NCBI RefSeq assembly: GCF_949628265.1
Contig: NC_088787.1
Location: forward strand, 9,972,501-10,036,500
Source of the DNA: Cloeon dipterum
Taxonomy: Eukaryota > Arthropoda > Insecta > Ephemeroptera > Baetidae
Length of the DNA stretch: 64,000 bases
Direction of reading: 5' to 3'
Shown: piece by piece, positions 36,910-48,839 of the stretch
How the letters are laid out: the number at the start of each line of letters is the position of its first letter
Numbering within the stretch: the stretch's first letter is position 1
Program-made: the position numbers and the translations under genes
Notes under the pieces: generated by a model
Told to the model about the DNA's origin: nothing
The model's input: only the letters and a program-made list of their open reading frames with translations
The model's database searches: none

Positions 36910-37240
36910 AGTATAAACACGTCCACTAGAGGCACACATAAACTCGCGCACCCTCACTTAGCTTTTAATGAGCGCGTGTTTGTCAGCGCGTGTGAACGTG
37001 TGAAGCGAAATAGTTGTTGGCGCAGAGATCATTAGCGCGTGAAAAGAGCAGTTTTTCGTCACGAACCGCCGACGATCGCTGGCTTTGAGCTTAAAGGCAG
37101 GGAAAATTGATACAGTAGGCGATTCGTTTTTATCTGCCCGGCTCAAAGAACGATTGATTCGAGCCTCTCGGCAAAATCAACAGTCTCTCTGCGCTCCGAT
37201 AATTAGTTAATCTTTCGGCCGCCCATATGGCCGTTTCGTT
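36910..37240. promoter_or_regulatory. GC-rich island
   Basis: Short CpG-containing block between AT-rich flanks. No exon supported. Confidence 0.2.
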
Positions 37241-38215
37241 CCAACGTTTATATTAAAAAAAAATTAGAGAGGATGAGGGAAATGGCGATCATTTTACATC
37301 AAAGCTTTGAGACCGTTTTGGTCGAGGGGGATATAAAATCACATCGAAAACTTTGTGTTTTTCAATTTTGTGCATAATATCAGTAAAAAATTTATCAAGG
37401 AGTGTGTATCTGACATGTGACGACATACCCAAATTGTTTTTTTTTGTCAAAGGGACGAGAAATTAAATACTGTTAAATATTGCTAAATATTGTCACTCAT
37501 TCCAACGCGATTCTGCTATTCTGGTATTTCAGATTTGGAAGTTATTCTATTTTTACTGGAAAGTCAACTATGTAAGAGAAAATTTACCGGTTTTCCTGCT
37601 TTACTAGTTGCTACCAGAGATGAAAAAAGACGATATATGTACAATCTATTGGGCAATTCAATCAAATAGATTTAAGATCGTAATATTGAGTTGACTCGCT
37701 TTTTATAAAAATCATATTGTATTGTTATTCCGCGTTTTATTTCAATGAGTTTCTCCAGCCCTAAAAACTTCAATTTTAAAAGTCTAAACTTTTTTCAAGA
37801 GCTTTAAATGTTAATATTTTCAGAGGAACATCAATGTTTAAAGAAAAAAATGCATCCGCATTTTTGTGATTTATTTAGTTTTATGTAATTTATAATAAAT
37901 CGGTTAAGTTGATTATTTTAAGAAATCATATTTACTAAAAAAATAAGATAATTGTATAACAATAAGTTTGCAATGCTCAGCTGCAGTAGAGGTTAGAAAA
38001 AACCCCATTAACTTAAATTCCCAAGTTTAATTGTCACCGCACTCCAGAGTTTTCCTGCGACATTTATAAAAAAAATAATAATAAAACAACTCTCGAGACA
38101 ACTTCCCTTTTGAATTTCTTTTGCTGGCTTTGAAGCCTGCTGTGCTTCTCTCTTCATTATTACTTTCAATGTTTCTTGACGTTCGTTGAAGACTCCTCCA
38201 CATAAACGGTTGGTG
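37240..38215. other. AT-rich non-coding stretch
   Basis: Nothing recognised. Confidence 0.4.
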
Positions 38216-38219
38216 CAAA

Positions 38220-38880
38220 AAATTGTCAGATCCGAATCCTTTTAGTCGGCGCCGCGCGCTTTCTTTCTAATTTCTTTGCGGCACGTGCTGCCGACCAGCC
38301 GACACGACGAGCGGGAGACGAATATTGCGCCGAGGGGGTGCTGACTCGGCGAAAATCTACGAGGTGCCACGCGAGAGAGCGAGGAAAAGAACAAAAGACG
38401 GAAAATGGGTCGTAATTTGGTCTGAAGTCGGTTATCAGGCCGGTTTGCATGTGTTTGTTCTGCGGATAGGAGCAGAGCAGAGCAGAGCAGAGACGCCGGC
38501 GGCAACATGGCGCCCGGCCGTGCCCTGATTTGGCGCGCAATGAGTCCTTTTATCTCTCCGGAGACAGATAAGAAGCAGAGAGACGAGAGGGTCTCCTCTC
38601 TCTCGCTCGCTCACTCGCACAGTCACACTCGGCCGTTATTAAACGGAAAATTTGCATAAAACGAGCGAGCGTTCGTCTGCGACGAGAAAAGATAACAAAC
38701 AGCGGCGGCGGATGCAGATATAGGACGCTTTTTACGGCCCTCTTCGCGCCTCCTCGCCGCGTAATTTTCCGGCCGAAAGGGCAGATATAGGGCGGCGGCG
38801 GATCAAACGAACGCGCGCGGGGGCACACAGGTGCGCAGATTTACGCACTCGCACCAGGCTTGCTTTGTCTATGGCATCTT
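38220..38880. promoter_or_regulatory. GC-rich island with POU octamer
   Basis: CpG-rich block containing a GCAGA repeat (about 38471-38491) and a perfect octamer ATTTGCAT at 38650-38657. Confidence 0.3.
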
Positions 38881-39333
38881 TTGTTGCGAATATATTCGTG
38901 GTTTAATGAGAAATTCTCGTGGCAGGACATTGTCGTCTTCACCGAGCCTACCCTAAGGGACGGAATTTCTTTCACGAAAATATTTTTTTCCTTCCAGCAC
39001 AGCAAGCATCGTGAATAGATGTTTATTTTCTCCAACGTGCCTGCCCACGTTGTTGTGCGCGCAGAGCAAGAAAAACGCGCGTCTCTCGTTTTAAATATGC
39101 AATACGGGTAATGGATTAAAGCAGCGAAGTCTGCAGAATTTATGTCCTTCCTTTTTTGCCATGCTTATGTTAGTTCCGAATGCATATTAAAATGTTGCCC
39201 AAGCACTATCTCCCGCAGCTCGTGGAGTAATCCTCCGTTTCGTATATTTAACAAATTATTAAACATTTAATGAAATCTAGAAAGCTAGTAATTTATGAAA
39301 AAAAAAATCAAAAACCTTATTCGCATTATAACC

Positions 39334-39841
39334 ACCGGGGGCCAGTTAGCAATCTGTGTTGGTTCCCGCCGGTCAGAAGTCAATATGGCGTCGAAATAAT
39401 GGAGGCCAATCAGGAGGCAGTCCAGCGGCCAATCAGAAGTGTCAAAAAAGGCGTGCCGACCTAATGATTTTATTCCCGCGTATTTTGATCCAATTCCGTT
39501 AGCCTAATGTCCCATTTAATGGTTGATTCGCCAATTACTGGGCTAATCAGCTGGCACTAAAGAAATAAAAACCTTTTTCCAAGCCAATTTAATTTTACGT
39601 TTCGCAACTTTTCCGCCGTACTGTTATACCAGACGCCATAATTATTATCTGCGCGTCGGCGTTTTTAACCAAAACTATAAAAGCCACTCTTATAGACGAT
39701 AACATTTCTCTAAAAAATGCGCGTGAACACTGGACCGATTGAAGACGGTTTCAAGCAGCAAAAGATTCGTGCTCTATCGTTGGATCCAAGCTTGTTAGAA
39801 AAAGTCCGCCATCTGAATATCACAGCTCTGGCCCCTGCCTG
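39334..39841. mobile_element. Divergent, longer relative of MITE family 1
   Basis: About 508 bp. The left end (CACCGGGGGCCAG..) and the reverse complement of the right end (CAGGCAGGGGCCAGAG) resemble the family-1 terminus. Next to the left end, GGTTCCCGCC..CAATATGGCGTC parallels family-1 GGTTCCCACT..CAAGATGGCGTC. Inside, CAGACGCCATA and CTGCGCGTCG echo the other end. The middle is unrelated. No coding capacity. Confidence 0.5.
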
Positions 39842-39899
39842 AAGCTAATAATGTTGATTACACTTCACATTCGGTCCTAATCTGCTGCTGCAGAGGGAT

Positions 39900-40570
39900 T
39901 AAGCGCTGTTTGGAAAGAGCCGTGATGTAATAATGGAGTGTGCAATCACAATCGGAATAATCATTGACGCTATCTTCAGATGGAGCTTAGAGAGCCTGCC
40001 ATGTCGGCAGAGAGCGTTCCGGGCAATTGGAATTGCAGATTTTTCCATTACCAAAGAAAAAACGCGAACGCGGACGGAATCATCAGCCGGCCAATCAAGC
40101 GGAAAACTCTTTGTAGCAGCTGCCGGGAGAGCTGATACGGGCCAAGAATTCGGTATTATTGCCATCAGAAAGTCGTTAAAAAGAGAGGGGAGATCGAGAG
40201 AAGAGAGGAAAGTCTGCAGGCCCGTTCGACGCCGGTGACATGCATGTTGCATAACTTCTTCTTTTCCAGCCAACTTCTTTTTCTGTCGGCTACAATTTGC
40301 TTGTTTAATTCAGAAGTTTTCGTTTCCTTTCCAACACACTCGCTCGCTCGCTCACTCTCCGCCTAGCTTTCACGACGCGCGCCGCAAACTTTCTCTTTCT
40401 CTCCCTCTGTCTGCTCTTTATTATGAATTAGCCGACCATTGTGGCATTTTTGCGACAAGAGCCCAGCCAGACGCCAATGCGTGGCGTGCGCGGCGCGCCG
40501 ACTGCTCTGGATTTTCAACTTAAACCGTCGCTGCCAGGGCTGTGTCAAACGGCTGTTTGCTCTTTCTCGG
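39900..40570. promoter_or_regulatory. GC-rich island
   Basis: Mixed GC-rich block with a CGCTCGCTCGCTCACTC repeat near 40330. Open frames lack support. Confidence 0.2.
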
Positions 40571-41510
40571 CCGTAAATGCGAAACACTACAACTATTTGG
40601 CTACCTTCCACTCATACATGAAGAAAAGTAATACTAATAAAAAGTTATATGGAAATTTTATTTTTCCAACCCTGCTGCTTTGCAATTTTGACGAAGAGTC
40701 TCTTTTTCACAGGAATGCTAATATATTTAGCTATTGCAGTAAAAAACGAAAAACTTAAGAATGTAATGTTGGCCTTTTGAGTCGGGGTTCGAAAATTAAT
40801 CCATAGATCTTAGTGGAAACGCAGTAAAATTTTGGCAGTATGTAAATTTAGGATTTAACACAAATGGCTTTGTAAATTATAACTCTTTCAAATTAAACTT
40901 ACCCATAGCATGCCGCTTACATTCCCAGAAAATCGGCTCGGAAGTTTGTGGGACTAATCAAGCAGTAAGCGCTAGTGGAATTCATGATTTATTTCACCAG
41001 CAAGGTAAATTTATCTCATGAGCAGCCACTGTTGAATAAATTACAACGCGAGTAATCGAAATCAAGCGGAAAACGTGTATGAGCTATTGATTTTTAGAAT
41101 AATTTGGCCCAATCTGGATTTTAATTATTGCACGATTCTAAACCGATTGTCAATCAATGTATGTTTTTGAGGAGAAGTAAAAAAAAGATGAAATGCCATG
41201 GGCATGAGGTTAAGCAAACTTACAAAGAAATTTAGGGAAACTTATTCAACATAGTCTCAACAACCGTGCTCAAAGTTAGTTGTGGTAAAAAATAGCATTG
41301 CCAGAGGAATTCACACATAAAAAAATGCTACCAGCTGGTTTAAAAATATGGCGGAGGACTTCTTTTACTTATAACATTCATTTTCTGTATTTTAATAAAT
41401 TAATGCCTTAAAAATAGACCAGGTACCCAATTGAACTCGAAACACGTCGAAGACATCAATAAAAACGTTGACAACGAGGACAAATCATCAGGATCTCATT
41501 TCAATCGCTG
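40570..41510. other. AT-rich non-coding stretch
   Basis: Nothing recognised. Confidence 0.35.
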
Positions 41511-41539
41511 AAAATGCACTGCTCGAGTGCTCACAACCA

Positions 41540-42185
41540 GAATTTCGCCGGAAATAAAACCTGGCGATGGGCTGAAGCAATCTATAAATGCAAATTTCCC
41601 CGTTTGACATCAAAGGCACGTGTGACAAAAGCTAAGCATCCCAGTCAGGAAACACAAGTTGCCATCAAAGTGCTAAAAACTGTTGTCTTTGGCATGCAAA
41701 TTCGGGGGGCAAACGCCGCGCGCTATGCAGGCGACACCTCGGCGTGGTGCACCTTCGCACAGTTCCCTCGTCGCAGAGGCTGTGACTCGACTGCTTAAAT
41801 TTTGATCGTCGCTGCTGGCTGGTTGGTTGGCTGGTTGGCAGTGGAGCTGCGAGTTTTTCACGTGCGGTGCCGTAGAGTGGCTAAGGATAGAGATGCTGCT
41901 GCTGCTGCTGTACACCGTGCTGTACGCTGAAATTGCGATGGGAAATTGGATTCTCTCGATGACATGTACACCATGGACGCGCGCGCGTGTCGATCAATAG
42001 GAAACGCCGTGTGCCGCCGCTGCTGCTGTCTGCCAATTTGGCGTGCATACGTATTATGATTAAAAATTCCTCTCGTCAGCGGAATGAACGCAGGTAATTC
42101 GATATTAAGCGCCGCGTGCGTTTCGCCGGCGTCTAATTAACAACCAATTTGCAGGCTCATTGACGGCGGCTGCTGTGCTCTCGGG
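41540..42185. promoter_or_regulatory. GC-rich island with POU octamer and CTG repeat
   Basis: Contains octamer ATGCAAAT at 41588-41595, a (CTG)n run at about 41894-41910 and a GCGCGCG core. Confidence 0.3.
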
Positions 42186-42724
42186 GCTCGGATGAAATCG
42201 CGAATGTGTATTCGCATGTCTGCGTTCGATATCGATTGCGGAAATGAAAGAGCGCACCCGTCACAGCAGAATATTGAACGGAAATAATGTGACTTGGGTA
42301 CTTGAACCCAAATTTCAAGCAGAGATGCCAGAGGATTCCTTTTGTACCAATTTCTTTGAAGGGAATAATAATAAAGAACATTGGTATTGCCTTTTCCAGG
42401 AGCATTTATTTTAAATTGGGTCAAATCTGAAATTTTTAGGCTGTCCTGCACTGAATTTTGATATAAATTGATATACAAAAAAATTGATATACAAAAAAAT
42501 GCTTTGTTATATTTTTGTTAAGTTCTGGATGTGGATGTATGGGGCACAGTTGCCCTGCTGATCCGTAATAAACCAAAATTTGAATCTAAATCGACTGAAT
42601 TTGCTGTGGTTTTCAAGTTGCGAGTTTATAGAAAAATATAAATTTATGCACTCAACACAATATATATTGCAAAAAAAATAAACAACCACCGAAAGAAATT
42701 TGCTATCGATATTTTGTTAAAAAT

Positions 42725-42999
42725 CAGCGGGAGCCAGATGTGCGATAAAATTGGTTGCAACTGCGCAGATCCAAGATGGCTTCTGAATGTGGGAAACAAA
42801 AAGCTCTCTTTGGATTCCCGTACGAGTGTCAAGAGTTTGTTTTTGCGATCCAAAAGACACAATTAGTACAAGTAATGCAAATTGTGTCACAATATTCACG
42901 AAAACTCGGTTCTTTTCGCACATTTTCACGTGACCGTTTTTTCGCACCATACTCCACCGGACGCCATATTTGCGCGTCGCACGAATCTGGTCCCCGCTG
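42725..42999 (+). mobile_element. hAT-like MITE, family 1, best-preserved copy
   Basis: 275 bp from CAGCGGGAGCCAGATGTG to CGAATCTGGTCCCCGCTG. The flanks read GTTAAAAA (42716-42723) and GTTAAAAG (43000-43007), a likely 7-8 bp target-site duplication, which fits hAT. Confidence 0.85.
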
Positions 43000-43201
43000 G
43001 TTAAAAGGACTCTATTAGTCAAATCCATGGCATTTAATACTCAAATAAATGTTGAGCATTCCTAAATTATTATTTTAATTGTCTTTTATGTTTCACTTTG
43101 AATAAAATATTTGCTACCACCAGCTGCCACTTAATTACATTTTCCAATACGTCGCTGTTGGCAACAAAAAATATTAATGATACGTATCTATACAATTTGT
43201 T

Positions 43202-43991
43202 TTAATAGCATAATCGATGACTGTTATTGAAAGGAATTTTATCTCTTAAGCGGGAGCAAACTTTCGATCCGCTTACATTGACAGCAATCCGATATATCTG
43301 GCACTTACTTAATCCCATATCTCCAACAGTCAAATATTTTGCTCCGCCAACATAATCTGCATGAAAACGATAATTCCACTTAACTAGCTCTGGGGGTAAT
43401 GTGCCAAAATCCTCCTCCGCTGTGGCAGCGAACAAATATACACGCCAAATATGTGCATATATGCCTATGCACAGGTCGGAGTAGCAATTCATTAGAAACT
43501 CCTTTGGGCATATTGAACATTATTGGCTCTCGCTACACTCTGTTGTTGCAAACTTTCCAGCATGACATAATAATATACAGAGTGTGCATAGAAACCATGA
43601 GAGGATAAAGGAGGACACTCTGTCCATTAAAACGATTAATTAGTTTCCGAACGCTCGTTGTGAATAGCTCGCGTATTGTTTTAATCTCCATTGGAAAATG
43701 CAATGATTCGTTAATGGACTTCAAAGCATTGTCAACGTCAACACACAGCGCCAGAGAGAAAGTTTTAATCAGATCAGTTTGACTACAATTTCCAGTTCCA
43801 TTAGGGATGATAACTTTAAACGACAAACTTTTATATCTGAAAGACTCTTCAACTTGAATTCTTAGCAATATCAGGTTCAGTGTTAAGAATTTACAAAAGA
43901 GCGAGGCATTTAGTTTAAATTGGAAAAAATTCTCTCGCCAAAAGGCTTTTATTCTAAACCAAAGAATTACTCTCTTTTTGAATAAGATCAA
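43202..43991 (-). pseudogene. Pair of adjacent minus-strand frames, possibly a decayed gene
   Basis: Two consecutive minus-strand frames (43991-43533, 152 codons; 43492-43202, 96 codons) lie in different registers with a stop and frame change between them. Both read as protein-like (for example CVDVDNALKSINESLHFPME and LPPELVKWNYRFHADYVGG). A donor-like AA|GTAAGTGCC sits inside the second. No domain recognised. A frameshifted or intron-split gene remnant fits, and so does chance in DNA that is less AT-rich than its surroundings. Confidence 0.25.
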
Positions 43992-43999
43992 ATTTATTA

Positions 44000-44670
44000 G
44001 GGATTCTAAGGGAGTTTTGTTGTTGACGCCGGGGTTTACAATATATGTATGTTTCGTCCATTTACGTATGTATTTTTAAAAGTTTGCTTTACAGTTATGA
44101 GTAGGATTTTAGTTGATTATTTAGGGCCGTTTTCCAAGATTGAAAGGGCGAATTTTTGTTATTTTTGGGATAATTTGATTGTTCTTTGGAACGAAAATTG
44201 AGCAAACACCCTTTGCAACAATGCTATTCAGGGTTTTGTTCACTTAAATTTAAAGTTTTTCAGACCTCTCCAAGGACAAAACAAAAATAACCAGAAGATT
44301 TTTGTTATTATATAGGGTCTGAATTTTCCAGAGCGAAAATTTTGAACACTAGAGCAAGATTTGAACGCAAATGTCATAGATATTTGTCTGAATTGTGTCG
44401 ATTTAGCTTTGAATTTAAGGAAAAATGAAAAAAAGTCGATTTATGGTGGGTGATGGCAAAGAATTTTGTTATTTGTAAAGATATCGCTTGCCATCTTTAG
44501 AAAAATCGAATGAAATTCCCAAGTTTAACAAGAATGAGTGCAGTTGATAATTTTAAACGGCCGGTGATTCACAATCTAAAGATAAATTGTAAAAAGAAAA
44601 AAAAATGGACTCCGCAACAATGCAATTATAAGAAGTCATTTTAATGTACTATTGTTGCTTTTGATACCTT
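44000..44670. other. AT-rich non-coding stretch
   Basis: Nothing recognised. Confidence 0.35.
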
Positions 44671-45113
44671 TTAAAGTGGAATGATACTGGGCAACAATTG
44701 AAAATTATTTGAATTATTGGATGACATAAACAATTGATCGATAAACAATTTGTTGAACAATTTGCAATAGTAAAAAAGGACCTTCCTACAGTAAAAATTC
44801 AAATTTTGCCAATTTTCTCCAAAATTTACAGTGCTCGAACATATTTTCTTGGCATATTTCGATTCCTCTCGTCGAGATCTGTCGAACGGTGTATGCCACT
44901 TATTGGGGAAACTCTTAGTTTTGAAATTAAATCGGATTTCAAGTAAGGAGACAGCCATTACCATTTGAAAATCACGGTAGCTTTCCAGCCAATTTTCTCA
45001 AAAAATTACAGTGCTTCTTAGGTCAATTTAGGCTTTAACTAACTCATAAAGGGATGAGTTAATGCATTGGCAACAAGCATTTTCCAGGCTTTTCCAGTAT
45101 CATTACTCTTTAA
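44671..45113. mobile_element. TTAA-flanked MITE, family 2, copy 2
   Basis: Element 44675-45109 (435 bp) between TTAA at 44671-44674 and 45110-45113. Near-identical to copy 1 at 1901-2319, in the same orientation, apart from small indels. Confidence 0.8.
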
Positions 45114-45479
45114 ATACATTGATACTGCAAACCCCTGGATTATCCTTGTGGCCAATGCAAAAACTAATCTCAAAAGGGTATATATATAAAGCCAAAATTA
45201 CCTAGGTATAACAATGAATTTTTTTAAACGCGTTTTTAACGGTTTGCATGACATTAAAATGCGTTGAGAAACTGTCTCCCAACTTGAAATGGAATTTTTC
45301 ATTGTAACGTTTCCCCAAAAACTGTCATGCACCTATTTTTCTTTTAGAAAGATGTCTGCAACCATTCGATTATTTATACATTCAAATTCTCCTTTTCCAA
45401 ATCAGATTGGGATGCGTCTGTTGCTTGGATGCCAAACTACCTATCTAATATTGCATGCAACCAGGTCAGCCTTTATGGC

Positions 45480-45970
45480 AGCGTGTCTGCACCGATACAC
45501 TCACGCTATACCGTATGCTGCAAAAAGTGTCTTGTCTAGGTGAGAGAGCAGCGCGAGAGAGAGAGAGAGAGAGAGAGAGCACATGGAATTTCGCAATGGT
45601 ATCGATTTTCCGGTGGTCTCTGGCAGCGCGGCAGTCCTCGGCAGTAACGACTCTTGGATCCTTGACCTTTTCCCTGCATGCTCTGCTCGGTTTGGTCTCT
45701 GCAGGCGCGTTAATTTTGCGCTCATTTGCCCCGCAAAGCCGAGCGCGCCGGCTATAATGAAGCGCGTGCGGCCTGCCCGGCTGTCGCCGGCGTGTTCCAA
45801 TTATTTGGCCACTTAAATAAATAAACAAACGAAAAAGCGGCGCAGCTGCAAAAAGATGTTTCGGCCTTTTAGCCGCCGGCCGGCCGCCTTTTGTATTTAT
45901 TACGCGGCGAACCGCGGTCCCCTGCGCGCGCGCTCACCCTCGTTGTTTATACGTATATCACCGCCGTTTT
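45480..45970. promoter_or_regulatory. GC-rich island with GA repeat
   Basis: A (GA)n microsatellite at 45555-45579 beside a CpG-rich block. GA repeats can bind GAGA-type factors in insects. No exon supported. Confidence 0.25.
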
Positions 45971-45999
45971 TGGCAAGGAAGCGAGAGATTAATGTTTTT

Positions 46000-46875
46000 G
46001 TTTGATCACAAGGGCCAAGCAATTAAAATTTCGCTCAAAGGGGCATTTCGGCTAACAGCCTGTTTTTATTTTTTGTGAGTTAAGTTGTTTATTTTCATTC
46101 CAGCCGTATGGGACGGATTTTACGAAAATATTTTCCTGTTGGATGTCCTGGTGTTTATTTTTGTACCTGTGATATGGCGGGATTTCTGGAAAATGAGGAA
46201 TCAGTCGCTTCACAACAAGCTTTTCAGAGAAAATTTTTCAATTGTTTTATTCTCAAGAATAAATTTACGGTTATTTAAAATTCATTGCTCTGAATATAAA
46301 CTCTTGAATTACATCGCAATATATTACAGCTTTAATGGATGAAATGAATTTAGCTGCTCAGTATAGATACGAGATTTTATCTTTTGCCCGCAGTTAGAGC
46401 TTTTATAGAACTGGCAAATTGTCTGCATTGCAAATTTATTATTTTTTTTTTACTCTCCTGCCAAGTTTGAATTTTGAGCAGACAATTCGGGCACAGGTGC
46501 ATTAAGCAATATAAGCTCAGCATTATGTAAATACCATAAACAGCACTTGGGAATAAGCTTTTAAGAGGTTTTGCGGCCATTAAAAGGAACACCTCTCAAA
46601 GGGATTTACAGCGAAATGATATCTCGCTTTGATTGACTGGCCCGCTTTTTTGGGATTTAAACGACTCATCATAAAACAGGGAGCCCGGCTTAGAGTTAGA
46701 ACTCATACAATACTAAACAGACATACAAACAAGGAAAGTACATAGAAAGTCGGCCGGTGGCCCCGGGCGGCTAAAAAAATCTGTGCTTTATAAATGATTC
46801 AACCGTTTTTATTGTTTACTGCCGAATTGAAATAAAAACATCAACAAACAACAGCTTTGCGCAAATCGAGACCGG
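46000..46875. other. AT-rich non-coding stretch
   Basis: Nothing recognised. Confidence 0.35.
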
Positions 46876-46879
46876 AGGG

Positions 46880-48060
46880 AACGAAATCACGTCGCAGGCC
46901 AACAAATATATATTTTATTCAAAGGCCAAACACAAATAACCTCTGGGAAAGAAACAAATGCTCGGGCGCGTTAAGCCACATCTTTTTCATAACGCGCCGG
47001 ATGAAAAATTGATCTGGTGTCCGAGTCGGAGAGCGAGAGATTCGGCCAAGGAAGGAGAGACCAGAGAGCACACAGACACGATTGATCGCACCGGCCAACA
47101 ACAGCCAGAGAAAAAAGTGCCGGGCGAAAAACAAACAGGGCGAAAAAGGGCCGGCGAGCTAGGAGCGATTTTATTGCACTTTTTCGCCCGCTCCGTCGGC
47201 TGTGCCAGAAATAAATCACGGCAGCGCGCGCGCTGCACGGGTTAAATATTTATCGCGGATTTTCGGGACATGACTTTTCGCTCGTTCATTTGGAGCGATA
47301 AACCCCAAGAGAGTGGCTGCCGGCTTCCGCCCGCCGATGGAAATCCACTCACAAAAGGATCAGCGGTGAATCAAATTACGACTCTGATCAAAGGCTGTTT
47401 TATTGCTTCACTAAATCATACAACAGACGGTCGGATCTCGCACCCCCTGCTCTTGCCTCTTGCCGGTGCGCGAATAAATTTTTGAGGCCCAGCGCCGCTC
47501 CCTCGCGGCTGCAGTCAGAAAAACGGACGCTAAATTACGTTTTGCAAAAGCAACTACGCGTAAAAGATGAGCTAGAGGACCTGTGCATCGTAACTCGTGC
47601 GCGCCGCCACACAAAAACGCAATTTTTCATCTTCATCCGGCGCGCTTTTTATTAAACGCTTGATGGCCTCCAACGCTCTCGGGTTTAATTTTCCCCTTTT
47701 CTCTGCACACACGTATACAAAAGCGTCGCACACTCGCTGCCTAATAAAATTGTCTATCGGACTTTCGGTGCGCGAGAGCAGGCGGTATACGTTGCTTTTA
47801 CTTTTTCCTTTGGTCCCTCCAAGTTTGTATCAGTCAAAAAGTTGCGTGTTGTTTGATGAAAGTAGTGCGGCGGAGCGAGATAGCAAACAAGAAGTCAAAG
47901 TTCGCCTTCTGTGCGCGCGAGAGATTGGCTTTTTTGCAAAGCATCCGCCCCCTCCAATCAATGGAGTTTCTTTTTCGGCTGCTGTTGCAATCACATCTAC
48001 ACTGATCCGCGGAAATTCGCCTCTTTTAGCTCACGGGCACACTCGCTGAGTAATAATGGA
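46880..48060. promoter_or_regulatory. Large GC-rich island upstream of the LRRN-like coding exon
   Basis: The longest island, ending about 0.8 kb before the coding exon. Several overlapping open frames (up to 150 codons) are compositional. It could hold an alternative proximal promoter for the LRRN-like gene. Confidence 0.3.
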
Positions 48061-48818
48061 GCGGATCGTAAAACTGCTTGAATAAGTTAGGATCTTATCC
48101 GTGCCAGGCAAAGATTAATGCCGTTCACGCCGCCGTTAAATTTGTTGCGCTGCGGGCTTTAATTTATATTTTTTTTCTCCAGAAAAGGCAAAAAGAAGGA
48201 AAGTAAAAGGGAAGCTTAAGGTGGAACGAAACGCAGTTACGCACACTCTAGGGGAAGATATTAAGTTGAAATGATCTCGGTCGTAAAGAAACTTGAACAG
48301 GCCGAGGTTTCTTTCTACACGTGCCATTTAACAGGATGATGAAACTGTGCCAAAAGTTCTCTCTCACAATTTAAAAGACAGATGGATTTCTGGAGCGAAA
48401 TGGAGTTCAAAGAAAATCTATTTTTTTAAGATCAAAGAGAGAAACTCGCGGCCTAGTGAAAAAATAATAAATATAAAATTTTCATTGCATAGTTATTTCC
48501 TTTGACAGAGAATCTTTGAACAAAAGCCCTAGAAAACAAATAAATCCTCTCATAGCCGTATCCATACAAATTTTTTCTTTGTAAAATAGAAGTCCCTGGA
48601 TTTCAGTCTGCGGTCAGGAACATTTATAATATCTCGTAAATGGCTGAAGATAATGGCTGCAAATTTACTGACAGCTGGTTTGCAAAAATCTTAAAAGAAA
48701 TCGTTTCGTTATCTTCCCCAGCATTTAATATCGTGATTTTTGCTCTCCCTTCAACATTTTTTCATAAAAACTACATTTACCACGATCTGATTAATAAAAC
48801 ACACCTCTTCTTGTGTTG

Positions 48819-48821
48819 CAG
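48819..48821 (+). other. Splice acceptor before the LRRN-like coding exon
   Basis: The pyrimidine-rich CCTCTTCTTGTGTTGCAG ends at 48821, eight bases before the start codon. It shows that the gene has at least one upstream non-coding exon. Confidence 0.6.
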
Positions 48822-48824
48822 ACG

Positions 48825-48839
48825 ATGCAATGTGGCTGA
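48825..48839 (+). other. Overlapping upstream ORF at the LRRN-like start
   Basis: ATG CAA TGT GGC TGA begins three bases into the exon, five bases before the main ATG and in another frame, and ends inside the main coding sequence. Translation of the receptor would need leaky scanning or reinitiation. Confidence 0.5.

Noticed and set aside
42776..42999. Recurring MASECxKQKALFGF-like frame in family-1 MITE copies
   Set aside because: Copies at 9563 and 32129 break it by frameshift or stop, and its recurrence is explained by repeat homology rather than coding constraint.
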